Assembly (NCBI RefSeq): GCF_014762685.1
Contig: NZ_JABURM010000006.1
Location: 608,384 to 672,383, forward strand
Direction of reading: 5' to 3'
From: Gracilimonas sp.
GTDB lineage: Bacteria; Bacteroidota; Rhodothermia; Balneolales; Balneolaceae
DNA: 64,000 nucleotides
The notes beneath the pieces were generated by a model, which made no database searches, was not told the origin of the DNA, and was given only the letters and a program-made list of their open reading frames with translations. Numbering within the stretch: the first letter of the stretch is position 1; each line of letters begins with the position of its first letter. The position numbers and the translations under genes are program-made. This document shows, piece after piece, positions 52,800 to 61,495 of the stretch.

Positions 52800-54226
52800 C
52801 AATTATCCTGTTTGAGTTGAATTGAAGATAAATCAAGAAGCCAGGGCTTATGGCGAACCGTGACACCTGTAATTGAGCTGTGACTTAAAATGAAAATGGG
52901 TGTTTCCCAAGTCAGGAATGGTTGGGTGCCGGGAAAAGGCTTTGTAGAGAAAGTTATTTCGTTCGATATTGCATATGAAGCATTCATAGCAAATGTGTAT
53001 CCCAATTCATTAGCTTTGGGAGCCAGGTTGTTTAAAAAGAAAATCTCAAGTGGGTGTGTGGTTTGTGTAACAATCAGCTGAGTCTTGTCAATATTTTTGG
53101 CTATTGCAGTATCTACTTCACTAACAGAAACGGTTCCAATTATTTTATTTGTTAATAATGATTGGGGATCAATAGAAGATATGAGGTGACTTACCTGCCT
53201 GCTTTGACCTGAGTTTTCATTGTAATACAATTGGTATTTTGCAGAAACGGAAGTTTGGTCAAGCGTATAGTTTTCATAATAGCTTTGTAAAAGGTTTCCG
53301 GTAGAATCAGCTACCGTAAGCAGGGTTGAAGGTCCTAATTCAATGAGTGCGTCCAGATTGTTTCGGGCAAATTCCTGGAATAAATCTCTTTCTGTTAGCC
53401 CTGAAATTATATCCAACCGGTTAATAGCCGGAATATCCTTCGAATAATCATCATTGGGAGTTAAAAGGTGTGCATTCCCTTCTTTGCTCACGAATCGAAA
53501 GGCCCCGGTTCCCACTGCTTGCTGAATGGGGTCATTTGCAGAGGAAACAATTTCTTTTGGATAAATTGAAGCCATAGGATGGGCGAGCCGTGTTAGAAAA
53601 TCAGGTGCAGACCTGTTCATAATAAAGCTAACAGTAGAATCATTCCGAACCTGCACCCCATCTACCGTGTTCAAGACTCTTCGGCTTGGATTCTTTACGT
53701 AAGTCTGCTCGTTATGAAAGGCAGAAAAACCATGAATATCTTCAAAATGATCGGCTGTAAAGTCAGGCACGTTATTATGAGCCATTCGCTCAAAAATATA
53801 TTTTACATCCTGAGCGACGAATCTTCGGCCGGTGGCACTTTCAAAAACAGGAGAATCGTGAAAGTAAACATCGGTTTTTAGATAAAAAGTGAATTGAGTG
53901 GAATCATCATTTATGTCCCAACTTTTTGCTAAACCGGGGATTAGGGTCCCGTTTTCGCCTATTTCTACCAGCCCTTGGTAAATAAGGTTAATAATTCTCC
54001 ATTCGCTGTTAGAAAAAGAAAAAAGAGGATCAAGGGATTCTATGGCAGCTATTTCTCCCAGTTTCACATGTACAAATTCTTCATCTGAGGTGTCCACTTC
54101 AGCATTTGAAGTATCCGGAGCAGTGAATAAGTCAGAAGGATCCGACTGAATAGTGACGGTTTCCGGACCTTTTCCACAAGAAATGACGAGAAAAAATGGA
54201 AGTAAAAATAGAAATAGTTTTTTCAT
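52799..54226 (-). CDS. ABC-type substrate-binding lipoprotein (SBP_bac_5, peptide/nickel type)
   Basis: The 475 residues from the ATG at 54226 begin with a lipobox (FFLVISC, cysteine 17). SBP family 5 marks are HVKLGEIAAIESLDPLFSFSNSEWRIINLIYQGLVE (about 55-90), LIPGLAKSWDINDDSTQFTFYLKTDVYFHDS and FVAQDVKYIFERM. GTGAFRFVSKEGNAHLLTPNDDY follows further on. Such proteins capture oligopeptides or similar solutes for an ABC permease, but no permease or ATPase gene is close by. It is translationally coupled to nadK, a pairing without obvious logic. The C-terminal half departs from the family average, so the ligand is unclear. Confidence 0.85.
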   Translation of the reverse strand: MKKLFLFLLPFFLVISCGKGPETVTIQSDPSDLFTAPDTSNAEVDTSDEEFVHVKLGEIAAIESLDPLFSFSNSEWRIINLIYQGLVEIGENGTLIPGLAKSWDINDDSTQFTFYLKTDVYFHDSPVFESATGRRFVAQDVKYIFERMAHNNVPDFTADHFEDIHGFSAFHNEQTYVKNPSRRVLNTVDGVQVRNDSTVSFIMNRSAPDFLTRLAHPMASIYPKEIVSSANDPIQQAVGTGAFRFVSKEGNAHLLTPNDDYSKDIPAINRLDIISGLTERDLFQEFARNNLDALIELGPSTLLTVADSTGNLLQSYYENYTLDQTSVSAKYQLYYNENSGQSRQVSHLISSIDPQSLLTNKIIGTVSVSEVDTAIAKNIDKTQLIVTQTTHPLEIFFLNNLAPKANELGYTFAMNASYAISNEITFSTKPFPGTQPFLTWETPIFILSHSSITGVTVRHKPWLLDLSSIQLKQDN

Positions 54227-54298
54227 CAAGTTATGCTTTAAGATTTATTAGGTAAAGATATGAACGGTGAAAAACATTCCATATATGGTGGTTTTAAT

Positions 54299-55492
54299 TC
54301 AATTTTTACTTCCTTTTAAGCCCTTAATGCCTTTAATGGCTTTTTCACTGAGTAAGTTGGTTTCATAGCTGCGAACACGACCGTTCTTCTCCCTGTGCTT
54401 CTTTAGACCTATTTCAATTAGTTCTTCCAATAGTTTATCGAAAGGAAGATCCGACTTATCCCACAAATAAAAAGAAAAAGAGCCTGGAATAGTATTAATT
54501 TCATTGAAATAGACCTCTTTGGTGTTTGCATTTACAAGGAAATCGAGACGGGCCAGCCCCGAAGCATCCAAAGCTGAAAACGTTTTAGTAGCTAAGTTCT
54601 GAATCTTTTTCGTCAGTTCTTTGGAGATGTCAGCCGGTATCTCACGATCGGCAGAAGCCATTCCTTTTTCTGCTCCTTCTCCGCTTTGGTATTTATCTTC
54701 AAAAGAAAGAGTCTCAGTTTGTCCAAGAGGTTTTTCGCAAATACTTGGTCTGCAGTCGCTGGGGGTTCCTATCACCGAACAATTGATTTCCATTAAAGGA
54801 TTTACAGCTTCTTCAATAAGAAGATGAGCATCGTAACGAAATGCGGTTTCAACTGAATTGATCAATTCTTCGCGGTCATTTGCGATGGCCACCCCAATAC
54901 TGCTGCCCAATGAAACGGGTTTTACAATCAACGGGTAATCAAAATCTTCTGCAACATTCAAAATTTCTTCCTGCTCTTGCTCCCAATCGCTTTCATAAAA
55001 ATTCACTGCTTTGGTAACCGGAATGCCATTTGCCGCTGCAACTAATTTGGCTTTTACTTTATCCATTCCTAATGAAGAACCTAAAACCCCACTTCCTGAA
55101 TATGGCACATCCATCATCTCACAAACACCCTGAAAAGCTCCATTCTCACCTTCACTGCCATGAAAAGCACATAAAACGGCATATACCGGATAGTTTTTTG
55201 GCTTAGAAAAGAGTCCCTTGCTTTCTTGTTCTTTAAGAAATGTTTTACCTGTTTCATCTTTGACAAATGCACAGGAAATTGATTCCTTTTCAAGGGAGGA
55301 AAGTTCTTTATAATTACTTAGGTCTAAAAGTTTCTTACCTGTCAGCCATCGTCCTGATTTTGTTACATAAAGAGGGATACAATTATATGTGCTTTCTTCA
55401 AGTGCAGAAATAGCCTGAATAGCTGTTAAAACAGAAACTTCGTGTTCGGGGGAAACACCTCCGAAGGCAACAATGAGATTTTTTTGGGACAT
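54299..55492 (-). CDS. ddl: D-alanine--D-alanine ligase
   Basis: Ddl joins two D-alanines for peptidoglycan. The 397 residues carry the N-terminal VAFGGVSPEHEVSVLTAIQA and the first signature HGSEGENGAFQGVCEMMDVPYSGSGVLGSSLGMDK (about 115-150). The ATP-grasp segment PLIVKPVSLGSSIGVAIA is present, and NEINTIPGSFSFYLW near 340 holds the metal ligands and the second signature. It is somewhat longer than E. coli DdlB because of an insertion in the N-terminal domain (about 45-105), as in VanA-like and many Bacteroidota ligases. The basic C-terminal tail (KAIKGIKGLKGSKN) is odd but short. It forms its own unit. Confidence 0.95.
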   Translation of the reverse strand: MSQKNLIVAFGGVSPEHEVSVLTAIQAISALEESTYNCIPLYVTKSGRWLTGKKLLDLSNYKELSSLEKESISCAFVKDETGKTFLKEQESKGLFSKPKNYPVYAVLCAFHGSEGENGAFQGVCEMMDVPYSGSGVLGSSLGMDKVKAKLVAAANGIPVTKAVNFYESDWEQEQEEILNVAEDFDYPLIVKPVSLGSSIGVAIANDREELINSVETAFRYDAHLLIEEAVNPLMEINCSVIGTPSDCRPSICEKPLGQTETLSFEDKYQSGEGAEKGMASADREIPADISKELTKKIQNLATKTFSALDASGLARLDFLVNANTKEVYFNEINTIPGSFSFYLWDKSDLPFDKLLEELIEIGLKKHREKNGRVRSYETNLLSEKAIKGIKGLKGSKN

Positions 55493-55682
55493 ATCGATAA
55501 AGTAAGATTATAGCCGAAAATAGGATTGTTTAAGGTTAATTGTTAATAGGATAGAATAAAAGAATTCAGGATTCAGAATCCAGTGTTCTCTTGCAATAAT
55601 ATTTGTTGAAACTTGTACTTGTTCCTCGTTTTGATATTTTCAATATTTATAAGTCTGTCTAAAATTCTAAAATTAAAAGTGC

Positions 55683-56579
55683 ATGAGCAAAGTAATCACA
55701 TCTGTAAACCAATTAGATTTTAAAATTTCTGACCTGGAGTCAATGCCGGCTCCGGAAAAGGTATTGTTGGTTAAACCGACTTATTTTTCGGTTGAATATG
55801 TGATTAATCCGCATATGGAAGGAAATATCGGGGATGTGGATAAATTGGCTGCTCAAAATGAATGGGAGCACCTGAAGTCTGCTTTTGAAGAGCTGGGCTT
55901 TTATGTGCATGTTGAAGAGGGGCAGCGCGGATATCCGGATATGGTTTTTTGTGCTAACCAGAGCTTACCTAATATCACTAAGGACGGAAAGAAAGAGGTG
56001 ATAATGAGCGTTATGCACTCTAAGCAACGCAAAGGAGAAGTGCCTTTTATTCAAAAAGTATATGAAGATAGCAGTTATGAAATTGTTCATCTTGATGAAA
56101 CCAGGTTTACCGATTTTGAAGGTATGGGAGATGCTATTTGGCACAGCAAAAAACGCTTGATTTGGGGAGGATATGGATATCGGTCTTCCAGAGAGGTATA
56201 TGATGTGATTTCAGAGACTTTTAAAACCCCGGTTATTGCATTGGAGTTAATTGACGATCGTTTTTATCATTTAGATACTTGCTTATGCATTCTGGATTCC
56301 GAAACAGCTCTTATTTACCCAAAAGCGTTCACGGATGAAGGTCTGGAACTCATTCGCTCAGGTTTCAAAAATGTGATCGAAGCTTCAAAATATGAGGCAG
56401 AAAAGTTATTTGCTTGTAATGCCATCTGCCCTGATGGGAAGAATGTATTTATTCAGCAGGGAAGTGTAGATGTAAATCACAAACTGAAAGAAGCAGGGTT
56501 TAAAGTCCACGAATTCAGCACTTATGAATTTCTCAAAAGCGGCGGTTCGGTATTTTGTATGAAGATGTTGCTTTGGTAA
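55683..56579 (+). CDS. Arginine-deiminase-fold hydrolase (DDAH/amidinotransferase-like)
   Basis: This 298-residue cytoplasmic protein has the alpha/beta-propeller pattern of the guanidino-modifying superfamily. PDMVFCANQSLP near 82 carries the substrate-binding Asp, and FEGMGDAIWHSKKRLIWGGYGYRSSREVYDVI the Glu-Gly-x-Gly-Asp motif (about 143-148). The catalytic His196 is in RFYHLDTCLCIL and the nucleophile Cys292 in GGSVFCMKMLLW. The layout fits dimethylarginine dimethylaminohydrolases or related enzymes that cleave arginine derivatives. The exact substrate is not evident. No arginine-metabolism genes lie next to it. Confidence 0.85.
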   Translation: MSKVITSVNQLDFKISDLESMPAPEKVLLVKPTYFSVEYVINPHMEGNIGDVDKLAAQNEWEHLKSAFEELGFYVHVEEGQRGYPDMVFCANQSLPNITKDGKKEVIMSVMHSKQRKGEVPFIQKVYEDSSYEIVHLDETRFTDFEGMGDAIWHSKKRLIWGGYGYRSSREVYDVISETFKTPVIALELIDDRFYHLDTCLCILDSETALIYPKAFTDEGLELIRSGFKNVIEASKYEAEKLFACNAICPDGKNVFIQQGSVDVNHKLKEAGFKVHEFSTYEFLKSGGSVFCMKMLLW

Positions 56580-56584
56580 TGTGC

Positions 56585-56591
56585 TTTGTGC
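56585..56591 (-). repeat. Inverted single copy of the GCACAAA heptamer
   Basis: TTTGTGC here, inside GTGCTTTGTGC (56581-56591), is the reverse complement of the unit tandemly repeated at 57066-57146. It begins 5 nt past the DDAH-like stop. A further inverted pair, TTAATTAAGAA at 56616-56626 and TTCTTAATTAA at 57055-57065, lies just inside, so the four-helix-bundle gene is bracketed by matching inverted repeats. Confidence 0.7.
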
Positions 56592-56619
56592 TGGGGTCAA
56601 AGTTGCGCGATGTGTTTAA

Positions 56620-56991
56620 TTAAGAAGGTTTTTCTATTTGATATCGCATAAAGGCTAACGTCTTATTTCGGGCTTCAAAAGCTTTGGCCCTTATCATTTC
56701 ACATATTTCTGTTGGTTGATAATTAAGATCATCCATAGCATATGTCATACTCATAACTTCAGAAGCTGAGCTTTGAGCAATATTGAAGTAACGGATCATT
56801 TCTTTTCTCCCATAGCGAGTAAACCCCTCTGATATGTTATTCATAACGGAGATAGAAGCCCTTCTTATTTGATCTTTAAATCCATAGTCCTTAGATATTT
56901 CACCATTTTGTGTATACTTGTAAACCAAAGCAACAAGTTCCCTGGCACTATGCCAACACTCTAATTCTTCAAATTTATATACAGTTCCCAT
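56620..56991 (-). CDS. Four-helix-bundle protein (23S rRNA intervening-sequence / S23 family)
   Basis: The 123 residues from the ATG at 56991 (Shine-Dalgarno AAGGAA) match the family first found as the protein of 23S rRNA intervening sequences. The marks are YKFEELECWHSARELVALVYKYT, FGFKDQIRRA-like YGFKDQIRRASISVMNNISEGFTRYGRKEMIRYFNIAQSSASEVMSM, and a last helix ending KTLAFMRYQI. The frame is open to 57030, but the extension MYLKSLLRRKGII precedes the family start. The role is unknown; the related Avd protein works with diversity-generating retroelements, but no reverse transcriptase or template repeat is in the window. Inverted repeats flank the gene. Confidence 0.9.
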   Translation of the reverse strand: MGTVYKFEELECWHSARELVALVYKYTQNGEISKDYGFKDQIRRASISVMNNISEGFTRYGRKEMIRYFNIAQSSASEVMSMTYAMDDLNYQPTEICEMIRAKAFEARNKTLAFMRYQIEKPS

Positions 56992-57065
56992 AATTATTCC
57001 TTTTCTTCTTAAGAGCGATTTCAAATACATTCCTTACAAAAAGTTTTTTATTTATTCTTAATTAA

Positions 57066-57146
57066 GCACAAAGCACAAAGCACAAAGCACAAAGCACAAA
57101 GCAAGCACAAAGCACCTCGCACATAGCACAAAGCACAAAGCACAAA
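57066..57146. repeat. Tandem heptamer repeat (GCACAAA)n before the penicillin acylase gene
   Basis: Five perfect tandem copies run from 57066 to 57100, one more lies at 57105-57111 after GCAA, and three perfect copies follow at 57126-57146. A partial unit GCACA then leads to the ATG at 57154. A heptamer array in a leader can expand or shrink by slippage and change spacing or mRNA structure. Confidence 0.92.
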
Positions 57147-57153
57147 GCACATT

Positions 57154-59568
57154 ATGAACCTTATAAAAACCTCCATCTCCGGAATCCTCCTTCTCGCCCT
57201 TATCATCTCCCTCAATACCAAATTTGGGGCTGTTCCGCCATTAGGAAAGTTTTTTGATCCGGAATCAGGGTTTTGGGCGAATGCAGAAATCTCAGAGCCG
57301 GAATCGGAAGTGTTAGATATTCCAGGGTTGGAAGAAGAGGTTTCGGTGTATTTTGATGAGCGCAGGGTTCCTCACATCTTTGCTCGAAACGAACGGGATT
57401 TATTTTTAGCTCAAGGTTATATAGTAGCCAGAGACAGGCTCTTCCAAATGGAGATGCAAACGTATGATGCAGCCGGAAGGTTGGCTGAGATTGTGGGGGC
57501 TGATCTGATAAACAGAGATTTGAATACCCGCAGGCTGGGTATGGTTTACGGTGCCGAAAAGGCTTTTGAGGAGATTCGGAAAGATTCGGAAATGCTCGCT
57601 GTGGCACAAGCCTATGCTGATGGGGTGAATGCTTGGATCGATCAGCTTTCACAGGCGGAATATCCCGTGGAGTATAAAGTACTGGATTTCGCTCCGGAAA
57701 AATGGCATGCAGCAAAGACAGCTTATTTGCTAAAGAATATGACCCGCACACTGGCCGGTGGGCATAATGATGTTCGGACCAGCAATACCATTCGATATTT
57801 TGGTGAAGATTTCGTGGAGAAATATTTCACCCAAAAACCTGAACTTAATGATCCCATTATACCGCCATCCCGGGAATGGGATTTTGAAGCGGATGTTCCC
57901 GAAGCACCTGATTCACTTTTTGTCTCGGGTGTTTCAAAAGTGATCGATCCCTTTCCCCACCAAGAGGGGATTGGAAGCAACAATTGGGTGGTTAGCGGTG
58001 AAAAGACCGCCTCCGGATATCCTATTCTGGCAAATGATCCTCACTTGGGACTTACCCTCCCATCAATTTGGTATGAGATGCAGCTGAATGCTCCCGGTTA
58101 TAATTCGTATGGGGTTACTCTGCAGGGTTCACCGGCTATTATCGTTGGGTTTAATGAACAATCAGCGTGGGGAACCACCAATGTGGGCTCCGATGTGATG
58201 GACTGGTATGAAATTAAATTCCGGGACGAAACCAAACAGGAATACTGGCACGATGGACAGTGGAAGCCCACCACAAGCAGAGTTGAAGAAATAAAAGTCA
58301 GAGGCCGGGAAACGGTATTGGATACGGTGATCTATACTCATCACGGCCCGGTGTTCGAAGTTGATTCTGCTGTAGGTGAGGATGAACCGGTCTATCATGC
58401 GTTGAAATGGATCGCTCATGAACCCTCCAATGATCTTCGCACATTCTACGGCTTCAACAAAATGCAGAATTATGATGATTACATAGAAGCGGTCAATAAT
58501 TATACAGCACCTGCACAGAATTTTGTATTCGCAGATGCAACCGGAGACATCGCACTTTGGGTTTCAGGAAAGCTTCCCCAAAAATGGAAATTTCAGGGTC
58601 GCACGGTAAGTGATGGAACTGATCCGGTATATGATTGGCAAGGTTGGATCCCAACTGGTCATAACCCTCATATCAAAAACCCTGAAAGGGGCTTTGTTAG
58701 CTCGGCTAATCAGGAATCAGCTGCACCTGATTATCCCTACTATCTGGATGATGATTTTGCCCCCTATGAACGTGGTCGCAGGATCAATGATCTATTGGCG
58801 GAAATGGAGAACATTACCCCGCAAGATATGCAGCGCATGCAATTGGATAACTTTGCCTATAACGCTTCTAATATCATCCCACAAATGATTGAGTGGACTC
58901 GTTTGGAGGAGTTGAGCGAACAGGAAGTTGAAATTCTGGAAATAATTAGGAACTGGGATTTTATGATGGCAGCTGAACTCATTCAGCCAACTGTTTATTT
59001 GAGTTGGTTCAATAAATTTTATCGTGAAGTATTTTATGATGAGTTTAATGGTACAGAAGCTAGTCTGCGTTATCCTTCACGTGATATTTTTGTTGAGATT
59101 ATTAAAGAAGAACCCAATATGGCTTTTGTAGATGATATCATTACTAAGGAAGAAGAGGTATTGGAAGATATCGTCACAAGAAGCTACAAAGAAACTATTT
59201 CGAGACTTACTAGAATGTATGGTGAGGATAGTGAAAATTGGAAGTGGGGGTATGATATCGACAATGACCTGAATCATATTGCAAATATACCAGGCCTTGG
59301 TGCGCAAAACTTATTCAGCAGCGGCTCGGCCGAGGCCATAAATGCTGTACGCGGAACACACGGTCCCTCATGGCGAATGATTGTAGAACTTGGACCTGAA
59401 GTAAAAGGATGGGGTGTTTATCCCGGCGGACAATCCGGAAATCCCGGCTCCCCCAACTATGATTCCATGGTTGAACCTTGGCTTTCTGGTGAGCTTTTTG
59501 AATTAAACTTTTTAAAAGAAGAACCGAGTGAATTTTATTATAAAATTGAAATGAACCCCGGTAAATAA
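57154..59568 (+). CDS. Penicillin acylase family protein (Ntn hydrolase)
   Basis: The 804 residues begin with an N-terminal membrane or signal segment (ISGILLLALIISLNTKFG). The alpha-chain part follows with VYFDERRVPHIFARNERDLFLAQGYIVARDRLFQMEM. The autocatalytic junction is at GIGSNNWVVSGEKTASGYPILANDPHLGL, where Ser275 would become the N-terminal nucleophile of the beta chain. Later marks include GFNEQSAWGTTNVGSD (oxyanion region) and GQSGNPGSPNYDSMVEPWLSGE near the end. Family members cleave penicillins or acyl-homoserine lactones; quorum quenching or periplasmic amide hydrolysis is possible. The leader is made largely of a heptamer repeat, so its expression may vary. Confidence 0.93.
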   Translation: MNLIKTSISGILLLALIISLNTKFGAVPPLGKFFDPESGFWANAEISEPESEVLDIPGLEEEVSVYFDERRVPHIFARNERDLFLAQGYIVARDRLFQMEMQTYDAAGRLAEIVGADLINRDLNTRRLGMVYGAEKAFEEIRKDSEMLAVAQAYADGVNAWIDQLSQAEYPVEYKVLDFAPEKWHAAKTAYLLKNMTRTLAGGHNDVRTSNTIRYFGEDFVEKYFTQKPELNDPIIPPSREWDFEADVPEAPDSLFVSGVSKVIDPFPHQEGIGSNNWVVSGEKTASGYPILANDPHLGLTLPSIWYEMQLNAPGYNSYGVTLQGSPAIIVGFNEQSAWGTTNVGSDVMDWYEIKFRDETKQEYWHDGQWKPTTSRVEEIKVRGRETVLDTVIYTHHGPVFEVDSAVGEDEPVYHALKWIAHEPSNDLRTFYGFNKMQNYDDYIEAVNNYTAPAQNFVFADATGDIALWVSGKLPQKWKFQGRTVSDGTDPVYDWQGWIPTGHNPHIKNPERGFVSSANQESAAPDYPYYLDDDFAPYERGRRINDLLAEMENITPQDMQRMQLDNFAYNASNIIPQMIEWTRLEELSEQEVEILEIIRNWDFMMAAELIQPTVYLSWFNKFYREVFYDEFNGTEASLRYPSRDIFVEIIKEEPNMAFVDDIITKEEEVLEDIVTRSYKETISRLTRMYGEDSENWKWGYDIDNDLNHIANIPGLGAQNLFSSGSAEAINAVRGTHGPSWRMIVELGPEVKGWGVYPGGQSGNPGSPNYDSMVEPWLSGELFELNFLKEEPSEFYYKIEMNPGK

Positions 59569-59646
59569 TAACGGGAGATCAAAAAATTATAAGGTTGGAA
59601 TAAAACCCTTTTGGAAAAATGCTTACTTATTCGGGATGAATTTGTT

Positions 59647-60693
59647 TTAATCCGGAATATTTTCTGTGGATTTCTGCTCTTCATTCTTCATCATCACAAA
59701 CTTATCAATTGTGAGTAAAAGGGGCGAGCTGATAATGATGATGATGAGGGTTGTGGCATGGGCAATGGTGGCGTAAGCGAGGCCGGTAGCTTCCGGGACA
59801 GCATAAAAAATGAAGAGGGCTTTTGTAATAAATAGATGATAGGTACCAATACCGCCAGGCGTTGGAATTGAAATCCCGACCGCGCTGACAACCGTCAAAA
59901 CAATCGCTTCTGTGATTCCAAGGTCAAATACTTCCTGCATATTAAACATCCAGAACCCGATGTAAGTCATGCCAATATAAAACACCCAAATAAGTATGGA
60001 GTGAAAGATAAAAAGGGGCCAGTTTTTGAGCTCTCGTATAGCGAGTAATCCGTCAACAAAGGTTTTAATAATGCGCTGAATTTTATATACAAAATCAGAA
60101 ACCCGGCCTTCTGTTCTTTCACTGGCTTTTTTGAAAAGCCAATACAAGACTCCAATCCCTGCAAACGCTATCAATCCATACTTTCCAAGAGTTAGAATAA
60201 AATTAAACTGCGTTTCCGGATTCGTTATGTCAATTCCGAATAAACGGGATAGAACCTGAGGGTCAGCAATTAAGAATACGACTACAAAAGCCATTAAAAG
60301 CAACATTCCCAATAAATCTACGACCCGTTCCAAGACAATAGTACCAATGATTTTACTGTTGCTTTCATCCACTTGTCGAGCCACATAAACCGGCCGGGCT
60401 ACCTCACCTACCCGCGGAAGGGGAATATTGACCAGGTAGCCAAACAAAACGCCGGTAAATAGAGTGGTTTTTGCAGGGACTTTCTCCTTGTTAGTAAAGA
60501 GCATTTCCCAACGAATAGCCCGGATGTAATGTGCCAGAAGGGTCGCAGCCGTAAAGGGCAATATCCAAAACCAAGACATCCCCCTTGTTGATTCAATCAA
60601 TTCTGAAAATTCAACTTCCCGAAAAGCAAGCCATAAAAAAAGCACGCCAAGTGCTACGCTGCCAAGAACTTTTAGAAATTTTTTAGTTTGCAT
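59647..60693 (-). CDS. Flippase-like membrane protein (LPG_synthase_TM / UPF0104)
   Basis: This 348-residue integral membrane protein has about eight to nine hydrophobic segments. Family marks are FLWLAFREVEFSEL near 20, HYIRAIRWEMLF near 55, TLFTGVLFGYLVNIPLPRVGEVARPVYVARQ (about 78-108) and SAVGISIPTPGGIGTYHLFITKAL (about 275-300). It resembles the membrane part of lysylphosphatidylglycerol synthase (MprF) without its synthetase domain, and the dolichol-phosphate-mannose-type flippases. A role in lipid or polyprenyl-sugar flipping is inferred from family. It lies between the convergent acylase gene and the upstream lolA, all minus except the acylase. Confidence 0.88.
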   Translation of the reverse strand: MQTKKFLKVLGSVALGVLFLWLAFREVEFSELIESTRGMSWFWILPFTAATLLAHYIRAIRWEMLFTNKEKVPAKTTLFTGVLFGYLVNIPLPRVGEVARPVYVARQVDESNSKIIGTIVLERVVDLLGMLLLMAFVVVFLIADPQVLSRLFGIDITNPETQFNFILTLGKYGLIAFAGIGVLYWLFKKASERTEGRVSDFVYKIQRIIKTFVDGLLAIRELKNWPLFIFHSILIWVFYIGMTYIGFWMFNMQEVFDLGITEAIVLTVVSAVGISIPTPGGIGTYHLFITKALFIFYAVPEATGLAYATIAHATTLIIIIISSPLLLTIDKFVMMKNEEQKSTENIPD

Positions 60694-60778
60694 CCTATTA
60701 TAAGATAAACGTTAAGAGCTAATGGAGCAGTTTGACAGGATCGGGTATAAATAAATGCACAAATAACTTTCAGCCAAA

Positions 60779-61495
60779 TCAATACCTCATGTCCACTATT
60801 TCAGCATCTCCGGGGTATTCTAATTTAAATAAGTCGGGTTCGGGCTGTATAAAAGTGCCATTTTTAAAATTAGTTACAATTTCATTATCAGAAATATCCC
60901 AGGCACTTATTTTAAGAGGATGGCGTTGGGCATCGATTAAGATTTCAACCCGTGCAAAAACCGCAAATTCATCATCCGTAGTTAAGGTGATTTTTGTGCG
61001 GTTACCTGTTTTTTCTTCAGAAACCGTATAGGTTGAATCGATACCGCTAAGCATTCGAGAGGGTGCAAAATCATCGTCTTCGGGATAGTAAGTGTCAATG
61101 ATTACACGATTACGATTTTGATCATAGACACGGGAAGTTTTCCCGTCAACCACGATAGTTTGCCCGTCACTTTCAAGCTTATATCGAGCCTGGTCGATCC
61201 AAATATTTCCATCACTTGTAACAACTTCTCCGGTATAGGAATCGGTGTAAGTGTGATTAAATTCGGCTGAAAAAACGTCTCCCCTGTCAAAACGCTGTTT
61301 CAACTGGTCAAAATTCGGGGTTTGAGCAAGGATGGCGGTGCTTGAAATCAGGATTACGGTAATAAATGATAGAAGTCTCTGTACAAATACTTTGGAACCG
61401 AAGGTTCCGGAAGGTGCTTCTAACCTCAGGTTCGGAATAAGAGCCGACAACAGAGAGCTTAAGTCTGAAAGCTGAAAGCTTTTAATTATACTCAT
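60779..61495 (-). CDS. lolA: LolA-like outer-membrane lipoprotein carrier
   Basis: LolA escorts lipoproteins through the periplasm. The recognisable part starts at LLSFITVILISSTAILAQTPNF (signal peptide) and continues FSAEFNHTYTDSYTGEVVTSDGNIWI, the half-barrel typical of LolA, to VDMRY. The start is uncertain: the open frame reaches 61588, the ATG at 61495 overlaps the ftsK stop by 14 nt, and both put about 35 or more atypical residues before the signal peptide. No in-frame ATG is nearer. A perfect GGAACC-GAA-GGTTCC hairpin (61394-61408) lies just before the signal-peptide codons. A non-standard start or a small sequence change is possible. Confidence 0.85.
   Translation of the reverse strand: MSIIKSFQLSDLSSLLSALIPNLRLEAPSGTFGSKVFVQRLLSFITVILISSTAILAQTPNFDQLKQRFDRGDVFSAEFNHTYTDSYTGEVVTSDGNIWIDQARYKLESDGQTIVVDGKTSRVYDQNRNRVIIDTYYPEDDDFAPSRMLSGIDSTYTVSEEKTGNRTKITLTTDDEFAVFARVEILIDAQRHPLKISAWDISDNEIVTNFKNGTFIQPEPDLFKLEYPGDAEIVDMRY

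Noticed and set aside
56620-57030. Diversity-generating retroelement suggested by the Avd-like four-helix protein
   Set aside because: No reverse transcriptase, template repeat or variable repeat is present in the window.
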